From positions 1 through 34,136 of the forward strand of contig CANHGR010000017.1 in the NCBI GenBank assembly GCA_947460875.1: a stretch of DNA of 34,136 nt, written 5' to 3'. Of the stretch, positions 1-8,338 are shown one piece after another. This DNA comes from Sphingobacteriaceae bacterium. GTDB lineage: Bacteria > Bacteroidota > Bacteroidia > Sphingobacteriales > Sphingobacteriaceae. The position numbers were made by a program, and so were the translations under genes. Numbering within the stretch: position 1 is the stretch's first letter; each line of letters starts with the position of its first letter. The notes below the pieces were generated by a model. That model worked only from the letters and a program-made list of their open reading frames with translations. It was not told the origin of the DNA and searched no databases.

Positions 1-702
1 GATGTAGCATTGGTTGGTGGCGGAGTAAATCCACAGCCCGGCGAAATTTCGCTTGCACATAACGGAGTCTTATTTTTAGATGAATTGCCGGAGTTCAAGC
101 GAACCGTACTTGAAGTGATGCGCCAGCCTTTAGAAGAACGTCGGGTTACGATTTCTAGAGCCAGGTTTACCGTAGATTATCCCGCGAGCTTTATGCTGGT
201 TGCATCCATGAACCCATGTCCTTGCGGATTTTACAATCACCCTGAAAAGGAATGTATTTGCGGCCCCGGCGTTGTACAAAAATACCTCAGTAAAATTTCG
301 GGACCGCTTCTCGATCGTATAGATCTTCATGTAGAAGTTACACCAGTGAATTTTAATGAGTTAGCCTCAGAACTACTTGCCGAAAAAAGTGAATCAATTC
401 GTGAGCGCGTTATTAAAGCGCGCGATTTACAAACCAACCGTTTTGCGGAAAAACCGGATGTTTATTCAAATGCTCAAATGAGTCCAAAAATGGTTCGGAC
501 AATTTGTACAATTGATGAAACCGGTCAATTACTCCTCAAAAAAGCCATGGAAAAGTTGGGGCTGTCCGCAAGGGCATATGACAGAATATTAAAGGTCGCG
601 AGAACTATTGCTGACCTTGATAATAGTGCCGAAATAAAGATCGAACATCTGGCCGAGGCCATTCATTATCGTAGTTTAGACAGGGAAGGATGGGCAGGAT
701 AA
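1..702 (+). CDS. YifB/ComM family Mg-chelatase-like AAA+ ATPase, C-terminal part
   Basis: The reading frame is already open at base 1, so the N-terminus, including the Walker A region, lies outside the window. About 233 residues are visible. They carry the Walker B stretch [11 protein letters not shown] (nt 64-96), a sensor-like SMNPCPCGF segment, and [14 protein letters not shown], which holds the arginine of the Mg-chelatase AAA+ fold. The C-terminal helical domain follows ([20 protein letters not shown]). Close relatives are bacterial YifB/ComM proteins; ComM is a branch-migration helicase used in natural transformation in some species. Whether this organism uses it so cannot be told from the sequence. 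The MsrA gene follows after about 90 nt on the same strand. The family call is secure; the role is inferred from homologues. Confidence 0.93.
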   Translation, partial: DVALVGGGVNPQPGEISLAHNGVLFLDELPEFKRTVLEVMRQPLEERRVTISRARFTVDYPASFMLVASMNPCPCGFYNHPEKECICGPGVVQKYLSKISGPLLDRIDLHVEVTPVNFNELASELLAEKSESIRERVIKARDLQTNRFAEKPDVYSNAQMSPKMVRTICTIDETGQLLLKKAMEKLGLSARAYDRILKVARTIADLDNSAEIKIEHLAEAIHYRSLDREGWAG

Positions 703-771
703 GCGAGGTGTTATTATTGTTCGTTCGCACTTGATAAGCAATCGAGAAAAACTTAAATATGATGTTATTCG

Positions 772-779
772 TATGTTTG
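772..779 (+). promoter_or_regulatory. TAnnTTTG-type -7 box before msrA
   Basis: TATGTTTG matches the Bacteroidota -7 consensus TAnnTTTG exactly and lies 12 nt before the ATG at 792. No good TTG is seen 17-23 nt upstream. The box would fall inside the gene if the ATG at 759 were used, which favours the start at 792. Confidence 0.4.
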
Positions 780-791
780 AAAAACAAAAAT

Positions 792-1442
792 ATGAAACGT
801 TTCGGTACTATTCCAGTTATAGCTTTAGCATTTGTATTCTTCTCCTGTAATTTATCAGGTCAGTCAAAAAATGGTGGAGTTAGAAAAGTATCCCTTACTG
901 CTCCGAAAGGTAAAGCAATTGCTTCTTTTGCAGAGGGTTGTTTTTGGTGTTCAGAACATATCTATGAGGCCTTGGCTGGTGTTGATTCGGCCGTATCAGG
1001 ATATTCAGGTGGAAAAACAATAAATCCAACGTATGAGCAGGTTTGCTCAGAAACCACTGGCCATGCCGAAAGCATTTTAGTTTACTATAACCCGAAAGTA
1101 ATAAGCTACTCGCAATTGCTAGACGCTTTCTTTTCATCACATGACCCTACAACCCTAAACAGGCAAGGACCGGATGTAGGAAGCTCCTACCGTTCTGCTG
1201 TTTTTTATTTGACACCTGCAGAAGGAGAACTTGTAAAGCAGGCGATTGCTAAATGGAAGCCTGCCTTTAAAAGTCCGATTGTTACCGAAGTTAAGCGGCT
1301 TACGGCGTTTTATCGGGCCGAAGAATACCACCAGAATTATGTAGTCTATAACCCAAGTTCTGGCTACGTACAGGGTGTTTCAATGCCAAGGTTTGAGCAG
1401 TTCAAGAGAACGTGCAAGTTAACAATGAAACCCAAGCCTTAA
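792..1442 (+). CDS. msrA: Peptide-methionine (S)-S-oxide reductase MsrA, exported
   Basis: The enzyme reduces methionine-S-sulfoxide in proteins, repairing oxidative damage. The hallmark GCFWC motif is at residues 49-53, with Cys50 as the predicted catalytic cysteine. The conserved EYHQNY motif lies in the C-terminal half, and a single cysteine near the C-terminus (RTCKLT) could be the resolving cysteine. I place the start at the ATG at 792 rather than the in-frame ATG at 759. It gives a clean signal sequence (MKRFGTIPVIALAFVFFSC) with a cysteine at residue 19. This suggests a lipoprotein, though the FFSC lipobox is only moderately good. An exported MsrA would repair envelope proteins. It stands alone between yifB and the M16 protease gene. 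Confidence 0.95.
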   Translation: MKRFGTIPVIALAFVFFSCNLSGQSKNGGVRKVSLTAPKGKAIASFAEGCFWCSEHIYEALAGVDSAVSGYSGGKTINPTYEQVCSETTGHAESILVYYNPKVISYSQLLDAFFSSHDPTTLNRQGPDVGSSYRSAVFYLTPAEGELVKQAIAKWKPAFKSPIVTEVKRLTAFYRAEEYHQNYVVYNPSSGYVQGVSMPRFEQFKRTCKLTMKPKP

Positions 1443-1525
1443 TTTCTAACGCGTTTTAAGAAACGATAAGCCGAATAAGATGGACTTATAGCGGCCTCTC
1501 GGGTAAATTTTCTATATTGGCTTCG

Positions 1526-2755
1526 ATGGAATACCAGGTCTTTACCTTACACAATGGTATCAGAATTCTACACAAACAAGTGATATCTAATATATCTCAT
1601 GCTTGCATTATAGTAAATGCAGGTTCCAGAGATGAAGATGTTGAAAAATCCGGCCTTGCCCATTTCATCGAACACTTGTTATTTAAACGCACAGAAAAGC
1701 GAAGCACAACTCAAATAATTAATTGCCTTGAATCAGTTGGTGCAGACTTAAATGCTTTTACCACCAAAGAGTACACCTGCGTTCATGCCTCATTTTTAAA
1801 CCCCTTTCTAAGCAAAGCGATAGATCTTTTCGAGGACATAGTATTTCATTCTGTTTTTCCAGATGATGAATTACTAAAAGAGAAAGGTATCATTCTAGAT
1901 GAAATTGCTTCTTATCATGATCAGCCCGAAGATGCCGTGAACGATGATTTCGAAGATTTAATTTTTCAGGGGCATCCATTGGGCAGGAACATCTTAGGGA
2001 CTGCCAACAGCGTAAAAACATTAAACCGGAACGATATTTTAAGTTTCGTCGAGTGCAACTATAATACCCGCGAAATTGTCATTGGAATTTCCGGAAATTA
2101 TGAGTTTAAAAAAATTATGAGACTTGTAGGTAAGTTTTTCGAACAGATCCCTGAAAATAATCAGTCCAGGAATCGAAATGTGGCTTTCTCATACCTTCCC
2201 AAAAATGAAAACTTAAAAAAGCCAATTGCTCAGACCCACTGCGTTATGGGAAATCTAGCTTATGATCTCTACCATCCGAACAAGACCGGTCTATTACTTT
2301 TAAATAATATCCTTGGCGGAATTGGGATGAGCTCAAGGCTAAACTTGGAACTAAGAGAAAAACATGGTATTGCGTATAGCATAGAATCAAATTATACCCC
2401 TTTAACGGATACCGGTATATTTTCAATTTACTTTGGAACCGATCCCGAAAAAATGGAAAGAGCATTGAACATTGTATACCGGGAGCTTGGAAAGCTACGT
2501 CAGAAACCTTTGGGCACTTTACAATTATCACAGGCAAAACAGAAGTTTATTGGTCAGATCGCGTTAGCAGAAGAAAACAACCTGAGCTTAATCATCTCCA
2601 TGTGTAAAAGCTTAGTCGACTTCAACAAGGCGGACTCACTGGAAGAGGTCTACCGGAAAATAGATGCCTTAAGCTCCAGTCAACTATTTGAAATTGCCCA
2701 AGAAATTCTAGATCCAAAGATGATCAGTACGTTAGTTTTTGAGCCAGAAGAATAA
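1526..2755 (+). CDS. M16 family zinc metallopeptidase (pitrilysin/processing-peptidase type)
   Basis: The protein has 409 residues and the two-domain size of a short M16B protease. The inverted zinc motif HxxEH is present as HFIEH at residues 46-50. The downstream acidic segment KGIILDEIASYHDQPEDAV supplies the third zinc-ligand glutamate. The C-terminal M16_C domain follows (RLNLELREKHGIAYSIES). No signal peptide is seen, so it is predicted to be cytoplasmic. A TTG at 1517 is also in frame, but the ATG at 1526 gives the usual N-terminus of the family (a YQVFTLHNGIR-like opening). All zinc ligands are present, so this looks like the active rather than the non-catalytic subunit. It lies 18 nt before def; def has its own promoter. 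The substrate is unknown. Confidence 0.9.
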   Translation: MEYQVFTLHNGIRILHKQVISNISHACIIVNAGSRDEDVEKSGLAHFIEHLLFKRTEKRSTTQIINCLESVGADLNAFTTKEYTCVHASFLNPFLSKAIDLFEDIVFHSVFPDDELLKEKGIILDEIASYHDQPEDAVNDDFEDLIFQGHPLGRNILGTANSVKTLNRNDILSFVECNYNTREIVIGISGNYEFKKIMRLVGKFFEQIPENNQSRNRNVAFSYLPKNENLKKPIAQTHCVMGNLAYDLYHPNKTGLLLLNNILGGIGMSSRLNLELREKHGIAYSIESNYTPLTDTGIFSIYFGTDPEKMERALNIVYRELGKLRQKPLGTLQLSQAKQKFIGQIALAEENNLSLIISMCKSLVDFNKADSLEEVYRKIDALSSSQLFEIAQEILDPKMISTLVFEPEE

Positions 2756-2769
2756 TTTGTCTAATTTTG
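2736..2769 (+). promoter_or_regulatory. def promoter with -33 and -7 elements
   Basis: TTTTTG (2736-2741) and TAATTTTG (2762-2769) are separated by 20 bp, a good fit to the Bacteroidota TTG/TAnnTTTG promoter. Only four bases separate the -7 box from the def ATG, so the transcript should be leaderless or nearly so. The -33 element lies inside the end of the M16 gene. Confidence 0.6.
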
Positions 2770-2773
2770 CCCC

Positions 2774-3343
2774 ATGAGATTACCTATTGTTGCATATGGC
2801 GACCCGGTCTTAAGAAAGAAAGCTTTAGATATACCTCAAGATTATCCCGACCTAGGCAAGCTTATTGAAAACATGTTTGATACGATGTACGGCGCAAACG
2901 GAATAGGGTTGGCTGCACCGCAAATAGGTCTATCCATAAGGCTGTTTGTAATCGATGCTTCTGCTTATGATGAAGAAAACGAGGAATTAAAAGGCTTTAA
3001 ACAGGTTTTTATTAATGCGAAAATTTTAGATGAATCTGGTGAAAACTGGGTTTTTAACGAAGGATGCCTGAGCATCCCAGACATCCGCGAAGACGTGTCG
3101 AGACATCAAAAATTAGTTGTTTCTTATTATGATGAAAACTGGAAACACCATAAAGAAACTTATACAGGAATGGCTGGAAGAATAATTCAACATGAATATG
3201 ACCACATTGAAGGCAAGCTATTTATCGATAAATTAACACCCCTCCGTAAAGCATTGCTGAAAAGAAGATTAGATGCAATAACCAAGGGTGCTATAAAAGT
3301 GGACTATAAAATGAAATTTCCGCTAATTAAGAAAAAACGCTAG
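2774..3343 (+). CDS. def: Peptide deformylase
   Basis: Peptide deformylase removes the N-formyl group from nascent proteins, using a metal ion. All three signature motifs are present: GIGLAAPQIG at residues 43-52, EGCLS at 96-100, and QHEYDH at 139-144. The metal ligands are therefore Cys98, His140 and His144, with a catalytic Glu141. The length (189 residues) is normal. Unlike in many bacteria, fmt is not next to it. Its stop codon shares the palindrome CTAG with the stop of the convergent gene downstream, so the two genes overlap by 4 nt. The promoter sits directly against the start codon. Confidence 0.98.
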   Translation: MRLPIVAYGDPVLRKKALDIPQDYPDLGKLIENMFDTMYGANGIGLAAPQIGLSIRLFVIDASAYDEENEELKGFKQVFINAKILDESGENWVFNEGCLSIPDIREDVSRHQKLVVSYYDENWKHHKETYTGMAGRIIQHEYDHIEGKLFIDKLTPLRKALLKRRLDAITKGAIKVDYKMKFPLIKKKR

Positions 3344-3975
3344 TCAGACCGACTTTTATCCCCATCAAAAATCTGTTTCATTAAAGCTCCCCAAACAAAA
3401 GGGTTAAGCAAAGGATTAGCTCCTCGCATATTGATGTTTTGATTGCTTAGCTTATAATGGTTTCCCTGAAAAGTATATGCCTGCATTTCGCCGGCGTCAC
3501 GCGGTAAATTCTTCATCAACGCAAGCATTGCAGATCTTGAAACATTCTTTTTCGCGATCTCCAGGTCATCATCTGCAAATTTCATCGTCATAAAATCGCG
3601 ATTAAATTCATCGATATTGGCCCAGGGAAGTATAGTAACAACAGGTAAATTAATTACTTCGGGCTTCATCTTTAAATAGATTGTATATTTCTTCTCCGAC
3701 AGATTCAAAGGAATCGCCACTACTTCATTTCGGTAGCCTATGGATTTAAAAAGAACTGTATCACCTTCACGTAGAACGAATGAAAAATATCCTCTATAAT
3801 CTGCCTGATAGGCTCGGTTTCCGTTTGAAAGATTAATAATAGTTACGTAAGGAACATTACTATTATTAGACTCATTATAGATTAGACCGGAAAACTGCGA
3901 AAGAGCTTTGTCAGTGTTCTGTGAAAAACTTAGTGTGGCAGTAAGAAGTAAAAAGATGAGAAGAACATACTTCAT
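3340..3975 (-). CDS. Exported carboxypeptidase-regulatory-like domain protein
   Basis: The protein has 211 residues and begins with a clear signal peptide (MKYVLLIFLLLTATLSFSQ). Residues from about 28 to 100 form a small beta-sandwich like that at the N-terminus of TonB-dependent receptors (CarboxypepD_reg-like): GLIYNESNNSNVPYVTI, YRGYFSFVLREGDTVLFKSI. The rest is charged and helical, with no recognised domain. Bacteroidota carry many such stand-alone proteins of unknown function, probably periplasmic. A near-match to the -7 box (TAGCTTTA) lies a few bases before the start. The gene converges on def with overlapping stops. The domain call is good; the function is unknown. Confidence 0.75.
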   Translation of the reverse strand: MKYVLLIFLLLTATLSFSQNTDKALSQFSGLIYNESNNSNVPYVTIINLSNGNRAYQADYRGYFSFVLREGDTVLFKSIGYRNEVVAIPLNLSEKKYTIYLKMKPEVINLPVVTILPWANIDEFNRDFMTMKFADDDLEIAKKNVSRSAMLALMKNLPRDAGEMQAYTFQGNHYKLSNQNINMRGANPLLNPFVWGALMKQIFDGDKSRSD

Positions 3976-4055
3976 AGTATAAAGCTATCAAAAATCGTGC
4001 TATACCTTCTGTTAAATAGTGTTAAATTGATATTCGTGTTTAATACAAAATATAA

Positions 4056-4334
4056 CTAATGCCGCTGACCCGGCATTACTGAATTAAGATCATTCACGTC
4101 AGTTATATTTATAGCTTCAACCCCTTCGATCTCTGGAACTGCTTTTCTAATCGCTTCTTCAATTCCTGCTTTTAGAGTCATAATACTCATTGGGCATGAT
4201 CCACATGCACCCAATAACCTAAGACGAACTACATTATCTGCTGTAATTTCTTCAATAGACACGTTTCCGCCATCTGCCTCTAAATACGGTCGGATAGAAT
4301 CTAATGCTATTTCAACTTTTTGCAACAAATCCAT
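4056..4334 (-). CDS. NifU C-terminal-domain Fe-S scaffold protein
   Basis: This 92-residue protein is a stand-alone NifU C-terminal (Nfu) domain. The CxxC cluster-binding motif is at residues 44-47 within LGACGSCPMSIMTLKAGIE. Nfu proteins hold or carry 4Fe-4S clusters to target enzymes in the cytoplasm. The gene begins 31 nt downstream of mrp on the same strand, so the two are probably co-transcribed. That fits a shared role in Fe-S cluster delivery. The start is a clear ATG, with a weak -7-like TATCTTTA upstream that might give some independent expression. Confidence 0.93.
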   Translation of the reverse strand: MDLLQKVEIALDSIRPYLEADGGNVSIEEITADNVVRLRLLGACGSCPMSIMTLKAGIEEAIRKAVPEIEGVEAINITDVNDLNSVMPGQRH

Positions 4335-4365
4335 ATGACTGTTTTATTAAAGATAGTAAATCATT

Positions 4366-5448
4366 CTAATTAACCGCGGCCGTTTGGCGTTCAACGGCAT
4401 TGGATATCGCAACCTGCTGGGCTACCTTTTTAGCTATCTCTAAAAATGCTGCTGCCATCGGACTGGTATCGTCCATGACAACCGGAATGCCGGCGTCCCC
4501 GGCATCACTTATTCCTTGTATCAAAGGAATTTCTCCTAAAAATGGTGCATCATATTGATCTGCAAGCCTCTTTCCGCCATCTTTACCAAAAATATAATAC
4601 TTGTTTTCCGGAAGCTCTGCAGGCGTGAAATAGGCCATATTTTCAATAACGCCTAGTAATGGGACGTTTATCGCATTCATCATAAACATTCCAATGCCTT
4701 TTTTTGCATCGGATAGAGCCACGTTCTGTGGAGTTGTCACGATGACAGCGCCCGCTAAAGGATAAGCTTGAGTTAGGGTGATGTGAATATCGCCAGTTCC
4801 CGGAGGAAGATCAACAATCATATAATCTAATTCGCCCCAATCTGCATCATTAAATAATTGCTTTACCGCTGTTGAAACCATTGGACCACGCCAAGGCACT
4901 GGTTGGTTAGGGTCTGTAAAAAAGCCAATAGACAATAACTTTATTCCGTATTTTTCGATAGGATATATTCTTGTTCTTCCATCAGGAAGTTGAACGGCTT
5001 GCGGACGGGACCCTTCTAAACCAAACATAATCGGTATTGAAGGGCCATAGATATCGGCATCAATAAGGCCAACTTGAGCACCGGTCTTAGCCAGTGCAAG
5101 AGCAAGATTAACTGCCACTGTAGATTTTCCTACTCCGCCCTTTCCGGATGCTACAACAATTATGTTTTTGATATTGGCCAGAGGCTGATTTCTTTGCTTG
5201 GTAACTCTTGAAGTCATGTTAATTGTTACATGAAGCTCTTTACTAACAAAATGACCTATTGCATTTCGGCAGGCGTTCTCAATTAAGGCTTTGAGAGGAC
5301 ATGCAGGCGTAGTTAGTATAACAGAAAAACTAACCTTTTTATCATTAATGACAATATCTTCAATCATGTTTAAGGTAACCAAATCTTTCTTTAGATCGGG
5401 CTCTTCCACATTGCTTAGAGCACTTAATATTTGTTCTTTGGTAATCAT
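4366..5448 (-). CDS. Mrp/ApbC family Fe-S cluster carrier ATPase
   Basis: Residues 1-80 form an MIP18/DUF59-like domain (TTPACPLKALIENAC). The P-loop ATPase domain follows, with a deviant Walker A SGKGGVGKST at 101-110, the switch segment DADIYGPS, and DYMIVDLPPGTGD. Mrp/ApbC proteins bind and transfer 4Fe-4S clusters. In many relatives a C-terminal CPxC motif follows ENMxxF. Here that position reads ENMAYFTPAELPENKYYIFG with no cysteine pair. From memory, Bacteroidota Mrp proteins commonly look like this. The protein may therefore depend on a partner for cluster binding, and the adjacent CxxC-bearing NifU domain is the obvious candidate; this last step is inference. Length 360 residues. Confidence 0.95.
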   Translation of the reverse strand: MITKEQILSALSNVEEPDLKKDLVTLNMIEDIVINDKKVSFSVILTTPACPLKALIENACRNAIGHFVSKELHVTINMTSRVTKQRNQPLANIKNIIVVASGKGGVGKSTVAVNLALALAKTGAQVGLIDADIYGPSIPIMFGLEGSRPQAVQLPDGRTRIYPIEKYGIKLLSIGFFTDPNQPVPWRGPMVSTAVKQLFNDADWGELDYMIVDLPPGTGDIHITLTQAYPLAGAVIVTTPQNVALSDAKKGIGMFMMNAINVPLLGVIENMAYFTPAELPENKYYIFGKDGGKRLADQYDAPFLGEIPLIQGISDAGDAGIPVVMDDTSPMAAAFLEIAKKVAQQVAISNAVERQTAAVN

Positions 5449-5463
5449 CGCTTAGAATATATA

Positions 5464-5471
5464 CAAAGCTA
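5464..5471 (-). promoter_or_regulatory. -7 box of mrp-nifU
   Basis: On the minus strand the sequence reads TAGCTTTG, an exact TAnnTTTG match, 15 nt before the mrp ATG. No clear -33 TTG is seen at the usual distance. Confidence 0.4.
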
Positions 5472-5569
5472 CAAAATCGAGCCTGTATTGCCGGATTACA
5501 ATTCGTTTTATCATATTTACAAGCTGAAAAATATCGGAGCTACTAAAACGCTTTTGCTAAGAATCGGTT

Positions 5570-7711
5570 ATGAATAAAGTCTATGGATACATCATGCGTA
5601 TACCTCCTAAATACCGGAAAAAAGCAGCTATAACGCTCCTGGCTATTATTTTATTGGTTTTTTTGACCGGTGTTGTGGCCCTTGCGATGCGAGATGCTAT
5701 TTTAAAATCTGTTGTTGAAAGGGGAATTAGTAAAGCCAAACGTGAATATAATTTAAATGTAAAAATTAAGGAAGCGAAGTTTTCAGGATTAACGACCCTT
5801 GTATTTGACGAAGTTTCGGTTGTCCCTCAAGAAAGAGATAGCCTTGCCTATGTTAAGAGTCTCAGAGTAGGGATACGATTTATCCCTCTTATTTTCGGGA
5901 ATATTAAGCTTTCGGAACTTAAAATCAGTGACGCTAGTATCAACCTTATCAAAAAAGACAGCATAAGTAATTATGATTTTCTTTTCAAAAAAACAAGCAC
6001 CGACACCTTAAAAGCCAAATCAAGCTTAGACCTCGCAGAATTTGTCAATGGATTACTAAATAATCTACTTAACAAGATTCCGGAGGATTTGGATATCCAG
6101 AATTTTCACTTATCATATATTGAGGATGGCAACTGTGTAACGTTCAATGCTAGTTCTGCTATTATTGAGGATGGCGATGTAAGGTCGACGATTTTTGTTA
6201 ACGATAAAGAATCAATCTGGCATGTGCAAGGCAGCGTGAACCAGGATGAACGACAGTTTGACCTGACTTTATCGGCAGATGGAAAGAAAGTAGAAATCCC
6301 CTTTATAGACAAAAGATATAATCTTAAGATCAATTTCGATAAAGTTCGCGCCCAAATGAACAGCGTTAACATGGGCAGAGGTGAACTTTCTATAATAGGG
6401 AATTGTTCTATCGAGAATTTGTTGTTCAATCACACGGATGTGGCAGCAAACGATATTTTCTTACCTAAAGGATCGCTGAATGCAAAGTTGATAATTGGCG
6501 AAAATTTTATTGCACTTGACAGCTCTTCTGTCATTCATCTAAAAAATATTGAAGCCAATCCTTATCTAAAATATACCGTTTCCCCCTCTAAAACTTATGC
6601 CTTAAAACTTCGTACTAATGAAGTAGATGCTCAAGAGCTTTTTGACTCTTTTCCGCAGGGAATGTTTGAATCATTAGAAGGAATTAAAGTGTCTGGCAAA
6701 TTAAAATACGCCATGAACTTTTTCCTCGATAGCGAAAAGCCAAACGAAGTCGTATTTGATTCCGGGTTTGAGAGAAAGGACTTCAAGATTGTAAGCTTCG
6801 GAAAAACGAATCTGCAAAAAATCAACGGCACGTTTATACATACCCCGTTTGAATACGGAAGACCCACTAGAAGCATCGTCATCGGTCCAGAAAACCCAAA
6901 TTACGTTTCTTTAGAAAACATCTCTCCCGACCTTATAAATGCAGTTATGACTGCAGAAGACCCCTCATTTTTTGGGCACCGCGGGTTTGTAATGCAGGCG
7001 TTTAGCAACTCCATAACGGCAAATTTTAAAGCCAAATCATTCAAGAGAGGAGGTAGTACAATCTCGATGCAACTTGTGAAAAATGTTTATCTAAATCGCC
7101 AGAAAACGTTAGTCAGAAAACTTGAGGAAATTTTGATCGTTTGGTTAATTGAAAATAACCGTCTTTCGTCCAAATCTAGAATGCTCGAAGTTTACCTTAA
7201 TCTCATCGAATGGGGAAGGAGCGTTTATGGAATAAACGAAGCGTCACATTATTACTTTGATAAACATCCTTCACAACTGTCGCTGGGCGAAAGTATTTTC
7301 CTAGCTAATATTGTTCCACGGCCCAAATCATCGCTCTATTTCTTTGAAAGCGATGGGAGTTTACGTGCTTCGCTTAGAGATTATTTCAATTTCGTTGGCG
7401 GAGTAATGGCTAGACGGGGTTATGCTGTTGCAGACACTGCAAATTCTTATGGCTTTTATAGTGTAAGATTAAAAGAAAGTCTACGATCTCAAATAGTACC
7501 TCTTGACTTTTTGATTAATGACCCTTTAATGATGGATGATGAGATGGAAGAAGATCGCAAGATTTTGGAGGATATATTGAAGAAAACTTCTGATACGATT
7601 AAAATACAGGATATTCCTAACTTAAAAGTGAAGCCCCAAGACACCCTTAGAACATCAGCAGACATACGAAGAGAGCGCAGAGAAAGTAGACGACAGGAAA
7701 GGATCAAATAG
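5570..7711 (+). CDS. Membrane-anchored GT51 peptidoglycan glycosyltransferase with AsmA-like N-terminal region
   Basis: The protein has 713 residues. A transmembrane anchor lies at about 21-40. Residues 50-430 are rich in beta strands and resemble AsmA/TamB-type repeats (for example LKISDASINLIKKDS); this comparison is by eye. From about 445 to 610 there is a complete GT51 glycosyltransferase domain: the catalytic glutamate in AEDPSFFGHRGF (Glu463), GGSTISMQLVKNVYL (494 onward), RKLEEI, EVYLNLIEWG, and the final LANIVPRPKSSLY. It should polymerise lipid II at the outer face of the inner membrane. No penicillin-binding transpeptidase domain follows, only a charged tail rich in Arg and Glu. The domain order is unlike a normal bifunctional PBP or a short MtgA. 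hpt follows 42 nt later. Confidence 0.88.
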   Translation: MNKVYGYIMRIPPKYRKKAAITLLAIILLVFLTGVVALAMRDAILKSVVERGISKAKREYNLNVKIKEAKFSGLTTLVFDEVSVVPQERDSLAYVKSLRVGIRFIPLIFGNIKLSELKISDASINLIKKDSISNYDFLFKKTSTDTLKAKSSLDLAEFVNGLLNNLLNKIPEDLDIQNFHLSYIEDGNCVTFNASSAIIEDGDVRSTIFVNDKESIWHVQGSVNQDERQFDLTLSADGKKVEIPFIDKRYNLKINFDKVRAQMNSVNMGRGELSIIGNCSIENLLFNHTDVAANDIFLPKGSLNAKLIIGENFIALDSSSVIHLKNIEANPYLKYTVSPSKTYALKLRTNEVDAQELFDSFPQGMFESLEGIKVSGKLKYAMNFFLDSEKPNEVVFDSGFERKDFKIVSFGKTNLQKINGTFIHTPFEYGRPTRSIVIGPENPNYVSLENISPDLINAVMTAEDPSFFGHRGFVMQAFSNSITANFKAKSFKRGGSTISMQLVKNVYLNRQKTLVRKLEEILIVWLIENNRLSSKSRMLEVYLNLIEWGRSVYGINEASHYYFDKHPSQLSLGESIFLANIVPRPKSSLYFFESDGSLRASLRDYFNFVGGVMARRGYAVADTANSYGFYSVRLKESLRSQIVPLDFLINDPLMMDDEMEEDRKILEDILKKTSDTIKIQDIPNLKVKPQDTLRTSADIRRERRESRRQERIK

Positions 7712-7753
7712 GATTCAAAAATTATTCTTACTTTACCTGAAACATAAATTTCC

Positions 7754-8293
7754 ATGAAAATTCAAATTGACGGTAAGGAGTTTGAAATGCTTCTTGGTTA
7801 TGAGCAAATTAAAAAGCGCATCAGGCTTCTTGGAATTCAATTGAATGTTGATTATGAAAATCGGGTACCTGTTTTTCTAGGTGTACTTAATGGCAGTTTT
7901 ATGTTCATCGCCGACCTAATAAAAGAAATTGACATCGCTTCAGAAATTACATTCGTCAAGATATCTTCATATGAAGGTTCTAAAAACACCGGCAAAATTA
8001 TAGAAGAAATCGGATTAACGATGAATTTAAAAGACCGCGACGTGATCATCGTTGAAGATATTGTTGATTCTGGAAACACCCTGAAATACCTAATTGAAAA
8101 AGTAAAGGCTCAATCTCCGGCATCTGTGAATGTCTGTACGCTATTGATAAAACCCAATTCGATAAAACACGCTATCGATGAAATTACTTATTTAGGTTTT
8201 GAAATTCCGAATGATTTTGTCGTGGGGTATGGTCTGGATTATAAAGGATTAGGCCGAAATTTAAAGGATATCTATAGAGCGATCCATATTTGA
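7754..8293 (+). CDS. hpt: Hypoxanthine phosphoribosyltransferase
   Basis: The enzyme salvages hypoxanthine (and guanine) to the nucleotide using PRPP. Its PRPP-binding signature VIIVEDIVDSGNTL is at residues 97-110. The N-terminal PVFLGVLNGSFMFIADL segment and the SSYEGSKNTG flexible-loop region are also typical. The length of 179 residues is normal. The start is an ATG with TAAATTTC directly before it, one mismatch from the -7 consensus. It lies between the GT51 gene and psd on the same strand, possibly as one transcription unit, although the gaps (42 and 45 nt) leave room for separate promoters. Confidence 0.95.
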   Translation: MKIQIDGKEFEMLLGYEQIKKRIRLLGIQLNVDYENRVPVFLGVLNGSFMFIADLIKEIDIASEITFVKISSYEGSKNTGKIIEEIGLTMNLKDRDVIIVEDIVDSGNTLKYLIEKVKAQSPASVNVCTLLIKPNSIKHAIDEITYLGFEIPNDFVVGYGLDYKGLGRNLKDIYRAIHI

Positions 8294-8338
8294 AACCTAA
8301 TTGGGATATTAGCATCTTTACGCTTTAATATTTAAACT

